From Granulicatella elegans (GTDB lineage Bacteria; Bacillota; Bacilli; Lactobacillales; Aerococcaceae), in assembly GCF_020735385.1 (NCBI RefSeq), contig NZ_CP085953.1, forward strand, positions 310,001 to 374,000: a stretch of DNA of 64,000 bases. The letters run 5' to 3'. Under the pieces are notes generated by a model, which made no database searches, was not told the origin of the DNA, and was given only the letters and a program-made list of their open reading frames with translations. The stretch's first letter is position 1, and each line of letters starts with the position of its first letter. Position numbers and translations under genes: made by a program. Positions 27,889 to 36,128 of the stretch are shown here, piece after piece.

Positions 27889-29523
27889 TTATCTTTCTTG
27901 ATTTTTGTAATAGTCTTTAGTCATTTGTCTTTTTTTATTAAAGCTATCACTATCTTGCTTATACTCTTTTATTTTTTCTATGATACTTTCTTTTTCTCCC
28001 CTCTTAATCGCCTTGTCAATTTCTATTGATAGGTCGATACCATATTCTCTATTCACTACCTCTACTGCATATTTAATATGATTTATTTCCTTGTATCTTT
28101 CCCTTATCTTTTCTGACTCTGTATTTAATTTACTGATTTCATCTTCTAAGTTTTTGATTTCTCCTAACCATTCTTTTTCTCTTAAATTTTTCTTTCCACT
28201 TATTTTTCCAATTAAGTTCCTTGCCCTTATATGTTGGTCTATTTCCTTTTGATTATTCTTGTAGAAGCTTTCTTTGAATATTTTCTTGCTTTCATAGTCT
28301 TGATAGGTTGCTTTTGTTTTTCTTACGGTCTTTGCATAGGCTAAACACTTATTAAGGTCTTCTATCTTTTTACTGTTTTCTTTTATGGTCTTATATATAT
28401 CAGAGTTTTTACTTCTTAGGGTGTTTATATGTCCTTGTAGGTCTGATATGGTTTTTATTTTGTTTTCTCTTAGATAATTTATTCCACTTGCATATCTTTT
28501 TAGATCATAGATTGCTTTATTTCTTTTCCCATAAAATGATAATTCAGCTCTATTGTTTTCTTGCATTTCTTGATAAAAGCTTAAATATTCATAGAGGTTA
28601 AAGAGCCCTGATTCATTTTCTATTTGCTTTTTACTTTGGTCTTTATATTCCCTATATGATTCTTTTAGCTTATCTTTGAAGCCTGCTAACCATGATGTTA
28701 TTTTCTTTATTTCATTACCTATGTTTTTTAATAGTTCATTCTGTTTTTTTATTTCACGATTTATATCTCCTTTTTCTGTTCTTATTCCTTTTCTTTCCGT
28801 TGCACTAGCACTTGCTCCTAGATGTATTGTTGGTATTTGTTTTATACCTTGTCTTTTAAAACTCCTATGGTCTACTCTTTTTTCTATATTATTTTTTGCT
28901 AGATATTCATTGCAAAGGTCTGAAAAATTTCCTCTCCATTTTTCTACATTGCCTTTATCATTCCAGGTTGTTAGTTCTACTTTTCTTGTCTTGGGTTTTC
29001 CATTTTTGTTTAATACTTTTTCTCCTTTTTCATCTAGGATATATTCTTTTTTTGACTTAGCTAAGAACTCTCCTTTTTCGTTTATGGGTCGCATTATGGT
29101 CATTATATGACAATGGATATTTCCATTTTTATCTTGACTCTCATCATGAATTGCATAATCTACTATCATTCCTTGTGATGTTAGATTTTCTTTTATAAAT
29201 CTTTCGACTAGGTTTTTATTTTCACTTAAAGATAACTCTTTTGGTAGTCCTATTATGAATTGTCTTGCTAGTTGTGCATTATAATTTTTTTCTGTCATTT
29301 CTACTTTATTCCATAAGGTAGACCTATCATTAAATTCTTTTGGTATATGATCAGGCAATATTATATTTTTTACTAATACTTTTTCTTTTCTTGTATAGTC
29401 ATGGGTTACTCCGTCCCATTCATTTTTTATTTTTTCTCCACTTATATATGCTGCACTTGCTACTGCACTTTTGCCTTTTCCTCTTGATATTATGTTTACT
29501 GAAAAATGAAAACTGTCTGCCAT
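27889..29523 (-). CDS. mobA: MobA/MobL relaxase (MOBQ family)
   Basis: A 544-residue relaxase that nicks oriT and pilots the DNA strand in conjugation. The N-terminus MADSFHFSVNIISRGKGKSA is typical of MobA/MobL, the catalytic tyrosine lies in ASAAYISGEKI, and the metal-binding histidine motif is NIHCHIMTIMRP (about residue 135). A long coiled-coil, Lys-rich C-terminal half follows. ATG 29523 has GGAAG upstream; a GTG nine bases earlier is possible. The MOBQ-type nic site 290 bases upstream is its expected substrate. Confidence 0.93.
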   Translation of the reverse strand: MADSFHFSVNIISRGKGKSAVASAAYISGEKIKNEWDGVTHDYTRKEKVLVKNIILPDHIPKEFNDRSTLWNKVEMTEKNYNAQLARQFIIGLPKELSLSENKNLVERFIKENLTSQGMIVDYAIHDESQDKNGNIHCHIMTIMRPINEKGEFLAKSKKEYILDEKGEKVLNKNGKPKTRKVELTTWNDKGNVEKWRGNFSDLCNEYLAKNNIEKRVDHRSFKRQGIKQIPTIHLGASASATERKGIRTEKGDINREIKKQNELLKNIGNEIKKITSWLAGFKDKLKESYREYKDQSKKQIENESGLFNLYEYLSFYQEMQENNRAELSFYGKRNKAIYDLKRYASGINYLRENKIKTISDLQGHINTLRSKNSDIYKTIKENSKKIEDLNKCLAYAKTVRKTKATYQDYESKKIFKESFYKNNQKEIDQHIRARNLIGKISGKKNLREKEWLGEIKNLEDEISKLNTESEKIRERYKEINHIKYAVEVVNREYGIDLSIEIDKAIKRGEKESIIEKIKEYKQDSDSFNKKRQMTKDYYKNQER

Positions 29524-29619
29524 TTTTATCACTTCCTTTCTTTGTTGTTTTAGGTGGAGGCTTAATAGATTTTTTATATCCTCTTTGTGAATGAGCGTTT
29601 TGAAATGATAAAATAGAAA

Positions 29620-29664
29620 AAGCCGACTACTGAATTAATTTTTGTTGTTTCAGTATGTCGGCTT
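29620..29664 (-). terminator. Terminator between DUF3847/oriT and mobA
   Basis: Arms AAGCCGAC-ACTGAA and TTCAGT-GTCGGCTT with a small bulge, followed on the minus strand by T5CTATTTT. It ends transcription entering from the DUF3847 side, keeping oriT apart from relaxase transcription. Confidence 0.78.
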
Positions 29665-29685
29665 AATTGTTTTGTTCATTTCAAA

Positions 29686-29739
29686 TTTTAAAAGTCAAGG
29701 GTGAGCCTTAGCGAGTTTATTTACCCTTGACTTTTAAAA
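29686..29739. repeat. 17-bp perfect inverted repeat in the oriT region
   Basis: TTTTAAAAGTCAAGGGT (29686-29702) and its exact complement (29723-29739), with a 20-base loop. It lies between the relaxase gene and the nic site and could be a relaxosome or second-strand-initiation structure. Confidence 0.75.
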
Positions 29740-29788
29740 AGCGAATGGTTGTTGCTCCCTGCAAGGGTTTGGCTCCGCAGGACGCAAG

Positions 29789-29816
29789 CACCCTTTAGGG
29801 TGTATAATTGCGCCCT
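29789..29816 (+). other. oriT: oriT nic region, RSF1010/pIP501 type
   Basis: TAATTGCGCCCT (29805-29816) matches the MOBQ nic consensus TAAGTGCGCCCT at 11 of 12 bases. It is directly preceded by the short inverted repeat CACCCT-TT-AGGGTG (29789-29802), just as an inverted repeat precedes nic in RSF1010. By analogy cleavage falls between 29810 and 29811. The relaxase encoded next door is of the matching family. Confidence 0.88.
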
Positions 29817-29853
29817 TAGAAAATCTAAAGGAGATTTGGTTATTTAATTTTTC

Positions 29854-30144
29854 TTAATTTTCTCTCATTATTTTTAGTGTTTCTTTAAATTCTTTTGTCT
29901 TTGTTGCTTCTTCTAGTAGGATTTTTATTTCTTCATCTGTTAGTTCTTCTGCATTTTCTATAAGGCTTTCTAAGATTGCTCCTCTTGTTATTAGCCTATG
30001 GGTTCTTTCTTTTCTTCTTTTTTCTATGTCTTGTTTTAATATCTTCTTTTCTTGATTTTTTAGTTGCCTTAATCTTTCCTCTGTATCATCAATTTTATCT
30101 TTTATTTCTTTTGATTCTTGTCTTAGTTGCTCTAACTTTTTCAT
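29854..30144 (-). CDS. DUF3847 family mobilization accessory protein
   Basis: A 96-residue protein with an N-terminal coiled coil (MKKLEQLRQESKEIKDKIDD and onward) and the conserved stretch RTHRLITRGAILESLI. DUF3847 proteins are small partners found next to MobA/MobL relaxases and oriT in Firmicutes elements and are thought to help relaxosome formation. A ribosome site (AGGAG) precedes ATG 30144. It is separated from the cargo upstream by a repeated terminator. Confidence 0.8.
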   Translation of the reverse strand: MKKLEQLRQESKEIKDKIDDTEERLRQLKNQEKKILKQDIEKRRKERTHRLITRGAILESLIENAEELTDEEIKILLEEATKTKEFKETLKIMREN

Positions 30145-30165
30145 ATATAACTCCTTTCTTGTATT

Positions 30166-30200
30166 AAAAAAAGACGATAGATTTTTTACTTTCTATCGCC
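30166..30200 (-). terminator. Repeated cassette terminator, copy 1
   Basis: Arms GACGATAGA and TCTATCGCC (30173-30200), with T7 following on the minus strand. It closes the ABC/sigma cassette. Near-identical copies are at 32710, 34908 and 42603. Confidence 0.85.
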
Positions 30201-30239
30201 TTTAATTCTATTATTTACTTTTTCATTATGACACTTATT

Positions 30240-30995
30240 TCATACTTCAAATTTTGAAAAGCAATAGTTTCCTAATAATGTGGACACTATTATAATCAAA
30301 ACACATGGAAGAAACATTTCTGTCAAAATATTTATATTATCAATCGGAGCAATGGCATTTATTTTCATTAGAGTAAATTTCCCAAATGCTTCTATATTTA
30401 TATTTATTTTATTAAATATATTTATTAACATACTTATAATATCCTTTTCTAAGAATACAAAGGCTAATGATCCTAAAATTCCTGCTATATGATTTTTAAA
30501 ACTCATTGAAAGAAATACCACAATGCTAGTTAAAGCCATATATACTATTACTCCCCTCCTTATGATAAAAATAAACTTGCTAAAATCTATAGATTTACCA
30601 AGGATTACAGAAACAAAATATGAACTTAGTGTATACATTAAAAATATTGTTATTGCTAACATAAGGGCAAAAATGTATCTACTAATATATATTTCTGTCC
30701 TTTTTCTTCCTGAACATATATAATGTTGCCAAGTATTAAATTGATATTCTCCAGCTATAAATAAAGCTATAGCAAAAGTTACTAAAAAACCTAATCCCTT
30801 TGTATAATCTAATCCATTTAAAAGCACTTCTGACAGATCTTTATAAGTTGTAAGATTTCCAAATACAGAAATTCCTATTTTATTTCCGTTTGCTACAAAA
30901 AATGTAAATATACCCGAAAATAATATAGTTATAATAAATACAACTTGTATGTGAAAACTTTTTAAAGCTCTCAATATATCTCTTTTAATTAACAT
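30240..30995 (-). CDS. ABC-2 type permease of the sigma-factor cassette
   Basis: A 251-residue protein with six hydrophobic segments, starting MLIKRDILRALKSFHIQVVF at ATG 30995, with GGAGG upstream. An in-frame start at 31037 would run further into the ATPase gene and has no ribosome site. It overlaps the preceding ATPase frame by 11 bases. The arrangement resembles self-protection exporters against lantibiotics or membrane stress, where a short ATPase and a 250-residue permease are paired; the substrate is unknown. Its ATPase partner is frameshifted. Confidence 0.8.
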   Translation of the reverse strand: MLIKRDILRALKSFHIQVVFIITILFSGIFTFFVANGNKIGISVFGNLTTYKDLSEVLLNGLDYTKGLGFLVTFAIALFIAGEYQFNTWQHYICSGRKRTEIYISRYIFALMLAITIFLMYTLSSYFVSVILGKSIDFSKFIFIIRRGVIVYMALTSIVVFLSMSFKNHIAGILGSLAFVFLEKDIISMLINIFNKININIEAFGKFTLMKINAIAPIDNINILTEMFLPCVLIIIVSTLLGNYCFSKFEV

Positions 30996-31688
30996 AAGTC
31001 TTTCCTCCAGCCAAAATATCACAATAAATTTCCTCAAGACTTCCCTTTTCTAGTTTTTCTTTACTTACATTTATTATTTTTGCTTGGTGTAAAATAGCGA
31101 AACTATCACATATTTTTTCTAATTGCTCAGTATTGTGGCTTGTTATAATAATTGTTTTGCCAAGTTTTTTTGATTCTTTTATTTTTTCTTTTAATATAAC
31201 AGTTGATTCAATATCTAGCCCATTAAATGGTTCATCTAGTATCACTATATTAGAATTAGTTATAAAGCTAAGAGCCAATTTTAGTTTTTGAAGCATTCCT
31301 AGTGAAAGTTCATTGGCCTTCTTTCTTAACATTGATTCTAAAGTAAAGTCCTTGATTATTTTTTCAATCTCTTTTTCTCTTTCATCTTTATTTTTATAAT
31401 AAAGCATAGAATAAATACTAAGGTTATCTTTTACGCTAAGGTTCATATAACAAGATGGATTACTAATAAGTGCTGCTATATTTTCATTGTCATCTGAGAT
31501 TTAACTTTTTGATTATACATTTTTAAAGGAATAAGCTTAGTAATTATTTTTAACAAAGTAGTTTTTCCAGCTCCGTTTTTTCCTAGTAAGCCATATACTT
31601 TGCCCTTTTCAAGGCTAAAAGATACATTATCTAAGACAAAATTATTCATGTATTTTTTTGTAATATTATTTACCGTAATACTATTCAT
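30985..31688 (-). pseudogene. ABC transporter ATPase, frameshifted
   Basis: Starts at ATG 31688 ([27 protein letters not shown] upstream) with Walker [15 protein letters not shown]. It goes out of frame after LIPLK, around 31500, and reaches TAG at 31476. The rest is in another frame: [20 protein letters not shown], then the signature LSLGMLQKLKLAL, Walker B IVILDEPFNGLD and the H-loop ITSHN, ending at 30985. All motifs survive, so the damage is recent or a sequencing error. Partner of the permease at 30240. Confidence 0.85.
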
Positions 31689-31701
31689 AAGCACACCTCT
31701 T

Positions 31702-31797
31702 TTACATCGTTTTAATTGCAAGAAAACTAGCACATAATATAATTATTAGACACAAAGCTAATAATAAAAAATTTTTAATGTTACTTTTATTTTTCAT
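31702..31797 (-). CDS. 31-residue single-span membrane peptide
   Basis: ATG 31797 to TAA at 31702: starts [10 protein letters not shown], then a hydrophobic span [17 protein letters not shown] and a basic end IKTM. It begins 4 bases after the anti-sigma stop codon and ends before the ribosome site of the ABC gene, filling the gap exactly. A weak GGAAG lies upstream. Operon fit and the clean membrane segment suggest it is real; function unknown. Confidence 0.6.
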   Translation of the reverse strand: MKNKSNIKNFLLLALCLIIILCASFLAIKTM

Positions 31798-31801
31798 AAG
31801 A

Positions 31802-32131
31802 TTACTTCCAAACAATTTTTATACCAACAAAAATATGAACAATTAAAAGTACTGCACATACTAATAACAATGTAGATATAACACCTTTAAGCATAGATTT
31901 CTTTAATTTTTTATTCCATTCTTTAGATAGGTTTCTAATAGGATCAGCTTCAGTTAAATTTAGCTCTATGTTTTCCATGGGAAGATTTTCTTTTTTCATT
32001 TGCTTTAGAATTTCACTACATTTGCTACATTCTGATAAATGTTCATCTACTATTCTTCTACTTTCTTCACTACATACATCATCTATATATAGTGGAAGAA
32101 GATCTTCAATAATTTTACAAGAAATTTTCAT
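31802..32131 (-). CDS. Zinc-finger anti-sigma factor, membrane-anchored
   Basis: A 109-residue protein with the zf-HC2 pattern: Cys5 in MKISCKIIEDLLPLYIDD and then DEHLSECSKC. A single C-terminal membrane span (GVISTLLLVCAVLLIVHIFV) anchors it. It should hold the ECF sigma factor encoded just upstream until an envelope signal arrives. GGAGG precedes ATG 32131, which lies 17 bases inside the sigma gene, so the pair is translationally coupled. Confidence 0.88.
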   Translation of the reverse strand: MKISCKIIEDLLPLYIDDVCSEESRRIVDEHLSECSKCSEILKQMKKENLPMENIELNLTEADPIRNLSKEWNKKLKKSMLKGVISTLLLVCAVLLIVHIFVGIKIVWK

Positions 32132-32609
32132 TATATTCCTCCATCAACTTATTTTTTGCCCTATAAAATACTACTCTCGCCCATCCATCTGATTTGCCAA
32201 ATATTTCTCCAATATTTTTGAAAGACAAGCCTGCAAAAATTCTCAAAGAAAAAACTTCCTTGTATGGTTCTTCTAACTTGCGTAAGAGAACATGAATTTT
32301 CATCACGTCCTCTTTCTCTTCAAACCTTAAAACAAAATCTAAATCAGATGTCAAGTATTCAGAGTATTCATTTATAGATACTTTTTTCTTTTCTTTTTTA
32401 TAAAAATCATATAATGCATTTTTTGCAATTTGACATAACCAAGTGTATAATTTGCAATCACCTTTAAATGTTTCAATTTTTTCAAGAGCTTTAAAAAAAG
32501 TTTCTTGTGTGATTTCTTCAGCTATATGTTCATCATGACTAATGGTCAAAACATATAAATATACTTTAGAAAAATATTCTTTATATATTATTTCGTAATC
32601 ATAGTCCAT
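32115..32609 (-). CDS. ECF-type sigma-70 family RNA polymerase sigma factor
   Basis: A 164-residue two-domain sigma factor. Region 2 includes AEEITQETFFKALEKIETFK and YTWLCQIAKNALYDFYKK; region 4 includes EVFSLRIFAGLSFKNIGEIF. It heads a cassette: sigma, anti-sigma, small membrane peptide, ABC ATPase (frameshifted), permease. The ABC pair is the likely target of regulation, as in bacteriocin- or antibiotic-resistance modules; this is inferred from order alone. AAAGGGTG precedes ATG 32609. Confidence 0.9.
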   Translation of the reverse strand: MDYDYEIIYKEYFSKVYLYVLTISHDEHIAEEITQETFFKALEKIETFKGDCKLYTWLCQIAKNALYDFYKKEKKKVSINEYSEYLTSDLDFVLRFEEKEDVMKIHVLLRKLEEPYKEVFSLRIFAGLSFKNIGEIFGKSDGWARVVFYRAKNKLMEEYNENFL

Positions 32610-32702
32610 AAAATCACACCCTTTCTTGTTTTCTAATAGTTAGACGATTAAAAAACCAAAACGTTACAAATTTTATATTAATATTTTTACCCGCATTTCA
32701 TA

Positions 32703-32737
32703 TAAAAAAGACGATAGAGTTTTTAATTTCTATCGCC
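32703..32737 (-). terminator. Repeated cassette terminator, copy 2
   Basis: Arms GACGATAGA and TCTATCGCC at 32710-32737 and T6 on the minus strand. It sits between the sigma cassette and the GntR/ABC cassette, downstream of the permease at 32897. The rest of 32610-32896 shows no further feature. Confidence 0.87.
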
Positions 32738-32896
32738 TAAAATATCCACGTTTTAATATTTTCTAATTCAATAAGTTTTTATCTCTTTGCTACAAGACCA
32801 TATTTTAGTTTCAGCAACTCTGAATCTTAATATAATCACTTATTAAACTCATTAATTCTATACCTAACATCTAATATAGATATATCATCATTAATC

Positions 32897-33541
32897 CTAA
32901 ATATCTAATTTTAGATTTTCCATTCTTTTTGAGTTCAATACGCATGATGTTATAAATAGCATCAAATATATTACACAAAGTGCAACATTTCCTCCTGACT
33001 TAGAAAATCCAAGTCTATTTAATGTAAATATTTCTATTGATACTAGCATTATAGACCCAATCAAGCCTAAAACCATCCACAAGTCACCTTTCTCTAAATC
33101 AATAAAGTACATGGCTAGGTAGAAGATTGATACTAATTGTAATATAAGACCTAATAGAACATTTAACAAAGATATTAAGTCTGAAGATCCATAATCAAAA
33201 TAATGCTTACCAAGATAAATTGATATATAATTCAAAATAATCAACATCAATATAGAGAAGAGAATAATAACTACTTGACTTACATATTTTGATAGTATTA
33301 TATTTTTACTTTTTATTGGTAACATGAATTCATATTTATATAATTTTAAATCATAATCTTTTCTTTGAGATAAAAGTAGCAATAAACTATTAGCGAAGAT
33401 TACTACTGCAAAATACGCAAAAACAATCATTTGTATGTCAGCAAATAAATTTATTAGAATCCATACTAAAATTAAAAATGCATTCATTATAAAAATATTT
33501 TTAATGTTTTTATAATATATTTCTAACAACAAACCTTTCAT
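32897..33541 (-). CDS. ABC-2 type permease of the GntR cassette
   Basis: A 214-residue membrane protein with six hydrophobic segments, starting MKGLLLEIYYKNIKNIFIMN. It resembles DUF/ABC-2 membrane subunits encoded with GntR (YtrA-type) regulators, involved in cell-envelope or peptide-antibiotic responses. GGAGG precedes ATG 33541, 3 bases after the ATPase frame ends, so the two are coupled. Its ATPase partner is frameshifted in this sequence. Confidence 0.8.
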   Translation of the reverse strand: MKGLLLEIYYKNIKNIFIMNAFLILVWILINLFADIQMIVFAYFAVVIFANSLLLLLSQRKDYDLKLYKYEFMLPIKSKNIILSKYVSQVVIILFSILMLIILNYISIYLGKHYFDYGSSDLISLLNVLLGLILQLVSIFYLAMYFIDLEKGDLWMVLGLIGSIMLVSIEIFTLNRLGFSKSGGNVALCVIYLMLFITSCVLNSKRMENLKLDI

Positions 33542-33544
33542 ATA

Positions 33545-34422
33545 TTAGTCCTCCTTCCCTGTTAATATTAATAACATTTCATCAAAATTTGGTTTATTCA
33601 CAACAAATTCTTTATACTTATTCTTTATCTTCGATATATCTTTTACTAAAATATCTGCCCTTTCAAATTCTCTTCTATATGAAATTATGTCTGTTTTATC
33701 GACTTTTTCTAAATCCGTATCATTACAACGAAGTATCCCATAGTTATATAACAATTCATCTTTTTCTTCGCTCAACACGACTTTACCATTATCCATAAAA
33801 ACTATATAATCAGCTATTTTTTCCAAATCTGTTGTAATATGTGATGATATATATACCGAGTGTTCTGGGTTTTCTATAAATTCTAATAATATACATAAAA
33901 TCTCATCTCTACTTACTGGGTCTAACCCTGAAGTAATTTCATCTAATATGAGAAGTTTTGTTTCATGAGACAATGCAATAGCCAACGATAACTTTTTTTC
34001 ATTCCAAATGAAAATTGCTTAGTTTTCTTGTTTATTGGCAAATTAAATCGATTCAAATAATTTTTAAAACTATCTTCTTCCCAATTACTATAATTAAATT
34101 TCATTACCTCATTTATCTCATTAGGTGTTAATAATAATGAATAGTTTGGGTCATCTAAAACAACACCTATGTGTTTTTTAATATCTATTTGATTACAATA
34201 TTCAGTGCCAAATATCTCTACTTTTCCATCATCTTTTTGAAACATTCCAAGTATACAAGAAATAGTAGTACTTTTCCCTGCTCCATTTCTCCCTATATTT
34301 CCTACAATAGATCCATAAGGTACTTCAATATTTATATTTTTCAAAGAAAAATCATTTGTTTTATTCTTTTTATTTAATCCAGATACCTTTAATGCTAATT
34401 TATTTTCATATGAATCCATCAT
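33545..34422 (-). pseudogene. ABC transporter ATPase of the GntR cassette, frameshifted at an A7 run
   Basis: From ATG 34422 (MMDSYENKLALKVSGLNKKN) the frame has Walker A NIGRNGAGKSTTISC and the start of the signature QFSFGMKK, then slips. The continuation KLSLAIALSHETKLLILDEI and ITSGLDP with H-loop ISSHIT lies one frame over, to 33545. One extra A in the A7 run (plus-strand T7, 33993-33999) restores an intact protein of about 292 residues. Slippage at this run, a real mutation or a sequencing error are all possible. Confidence 0.88.
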
Positions 34423-34799
34423 TGCCCCTCCTCATATATCTTTTTTATTAAATCTATCAAATCCTCTATTGAAATTGAACTTGATTGTATTTTCTTGACA
34501 ATTTTCTTTGCTAAATCTTCCACTTCTTTATATGTTTCTATTTTTTGTAATTCAATATTTCTTGCTGATATAAAACTGCCTTTACCATGAATAGTTTCAA
34601 TAAATCCATCTTTTTGTAAATTTTCATAAGCTTTTTGAACTGTAATTACAGCTACCTTAAGATTTCTAGCTAAGACTCTCATAGATGGTATAGAATCTCC
34701 AGTTTTTAAATCTTCATTCATAATTTGTTTTTTTATCTGATTTTCGATTTGTTCATAAATCGGTTCGCTAGAATCGGTATTTATAATAATATTTATAAT
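34419..34799 (-). CDS. GntR-family (YtrA-type) regulator with a non-ATG start
   Basis: The wHTH domain needs residues upstream of the first ATG (34721): EPIYEQIENQIKKQI followed by MNEDLKTGDSIPSMRVLARN and the recognition region VAVITVQKAYENLQKDGFIE. The open frame reaches AGGAGG at 34803-34808. There ATT (34799) and ATA (34796, 6 bases from the ribosome site) are the only candidates; ATA stands exactly where ATG is expected. ATG 34721 has no ribosome site and would cut the first helix. The stop overlaps the ATPase start (ATGA). It probably represses its own cassette. Confidence 0.75.
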   Translation of the reverse strand: MINIIINTDSSEPIYEQIENQIKKQIMNEDLKTGDSIPSMRVLARNLKVAVITVQKAYENLQKDGFIETIHGKGSFISARNIELQKIETYKEVEDLAKKIVKKIQSSSISIEDLIDLIKKIYEEGQ

Positions 34800-34815
34800 G
34801 CACCTCCTGTTCCAG

Positions 34816-34873
34816 AAGTGTACTTATGTGTACTTGTTGATTTAATAATACCACCAATAAAAATTTTTTTCAA
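34816..34873 (-). promoter_or_regulatory. GntR/ABC cassette promoter and likely operator
   Basis: TTGAAA (34868-34873), 17 bases, TATTAT (34845-34850) with an extended TGG. Just downstream, 34816-34835 holds two adjacent 10-base copies, AAGTACACAT and AAGTACACTT on the minus strand, placed where an autorepressor would bind. Confidence 0.72.
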
Positions 34874-34898
34874 CTCCCTTAATTTTCTAATTTTGAGT

Positions 34899-34935
34899 AT
34901 AAAAAAAGACGATAGAGTTTTTAATTTCTAACGCC
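34899..34935 (-). terminator. Repeated cassette terminator, copy 3
   Basis: Arms GACGATAGA and TCTAACGCC at 34908-34935 (one arm carries a T-to-A change that weakens the stem) with T7 on the minus strand. The 12 bases before it (TTTTGAGTATAA) are shared with copy 4 at 42603. Confidence 0.8.
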
Positions 34936-34983
34936 TAACATCTATCTGTATTAATTTTTTTCATTCAAAAAAATAGTTTCTGT

Positions 34984-35601
34984 TTACTTGTGATAGTCTT
35001 CTATTTTATCCTCATATTTTTTTATAAGTTCTCGTGAATAAACTTTTTTGTTTTTTGAATCTCTGACTTCTTTCCAAAGAATTGCAGCTACTTGTATTTT
35101 ATTAGAGTAGTTACAACTAATTTCGTCTGCACAAAAATCCTTTAAAAATTGATTCCATTGACAAACCGAATTATTATACTTAGCATAATCTGATTTTCCA
35201 TAATAAACTTTGAGCATATCTTGAATTGTAAAACTCAAATCATTTTGTCTTTTCACTTTTCTCCAAGCCGTTGCCATATCTGCAGTAAATTTGAAAGGCA
35301 AAACACCTGTTACAACAGAAAAATATTCTCTGAATTTTGAATTAAAGGAAAATCCACATTCAAGTAAAGGCATATCTAAAGTAATATAATCAACTTGTTT
35401 CTTTATGTTTTTTATTGATGACTTTTTAATCACATCACCCTTAAAGTACTGCTGAATAATATAAGTGAGTTCTTGTTTTGTACCTCTATATTCTAATCCT
35501 AATAACTTGCATATCTGTGAAAGTTCTTCACGATACCAATAGTATTTATTAAACTCATCAAACGATGTGATTTTATCAAATTTAGGTCTACCTTCTATCA
35601 T
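34984..35601 (-). CDS. SAP-domain/DUF6434-like protein
   Basis: A 205-residue protein. The N-terminal part (EFNKYYWYREELSQICKLLG then EYRGTKQELTYIIQQYFKG, residues about 15-56) has the two-helix SAP-like pattern. The rest (VTGVLPFKFTADMATAWRKV) is a conserved domain of unknown role common in Firmicutes accessory regions. AAAGGA precedes ATG 35601. No function can be assigned; SAP-like domains often bind DNA. Confidence 0.65.
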   Translation of the reverse strand: MIEGRPKFDKITSFDEFNKYYWYREELSQICKLLGLEYRGTKQELTYIIQQYFKGDVIKKSSIKNIKKQVDYITLDMPLLECGFSFNSKFREYFSVVTGVLPFKFTADMATAWRKVKRQNDLSFTIQDMLKVYYGKSDYAKYNNSVCQWNQFLKDFCADEISCNYSNKIQVAAILWKEVRDSKNKKVYSRELIKKYEDKIEDYHK

Positions 35602-35668
35602 TGTTTTATCCTTTCGAAAAGATCTAAATATATGAATAGGCTACTCCAATTTATCTATTTCATTATTT

Positions 35669-36091
35669 TCATAACACTTGAACATGACTTGCTTCTTCAC
35701 AATTAAGTGATTCCTTCAAATCTTTAAAATACAGTTTTTGTTGGTTTCTTAAATATAGTCCTACAAAAGGTTTAAATGTAAATTTTTTAGAAATAATATT
35801 TTCTGTAAAATCTAATGTTGTTTTATCTCAATTCGAATAAAATTTTCCTATCCAAGTTCCTTTTATATTTGCGTTTTCAATTTCAAAAGACCAGCATTGA
35901 TGTTTCATACATTCTATAAATTTAAAATTTGTTTCTATCCCATCTTTTGTAATCTCTACAAAATTCTTATCATCAATAATTTTGATATCTTTGATATCAC
36001 TCCTCCAACCAAAATCACGAAGGTCAGTAACTTTATCCCATACTTTTTCTATCGGGCAATTTAATGTAACTTTGATATTTGCAACTGCCAT
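35669..36091 (-). pseudogene. SRPBCC-fold protein with one in-frame stop
   Basis: Starts at ATG 36091 (AGGAGG upstream) with NIKVTLNCPIEKVWDKVTDL and the START-like core CWSFEIENANIKGTWIGKFY. A TGA follows SN at 35828. The frame continues without a break as DKTTLDFTENIISKKFTFKP to TGA at 35669, giving 140 residues, the usual length for the family. Apart from that single codon it is intact. SRPBCC proteins bind hydrophobic ligands. Its neighbour is the ClbS-like gene. Confidence 0.82.
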
Positions 36092-36128
36092 AAAATCCTC
36101 CTAAGTAAACTTATTTATACTTTTCTAT

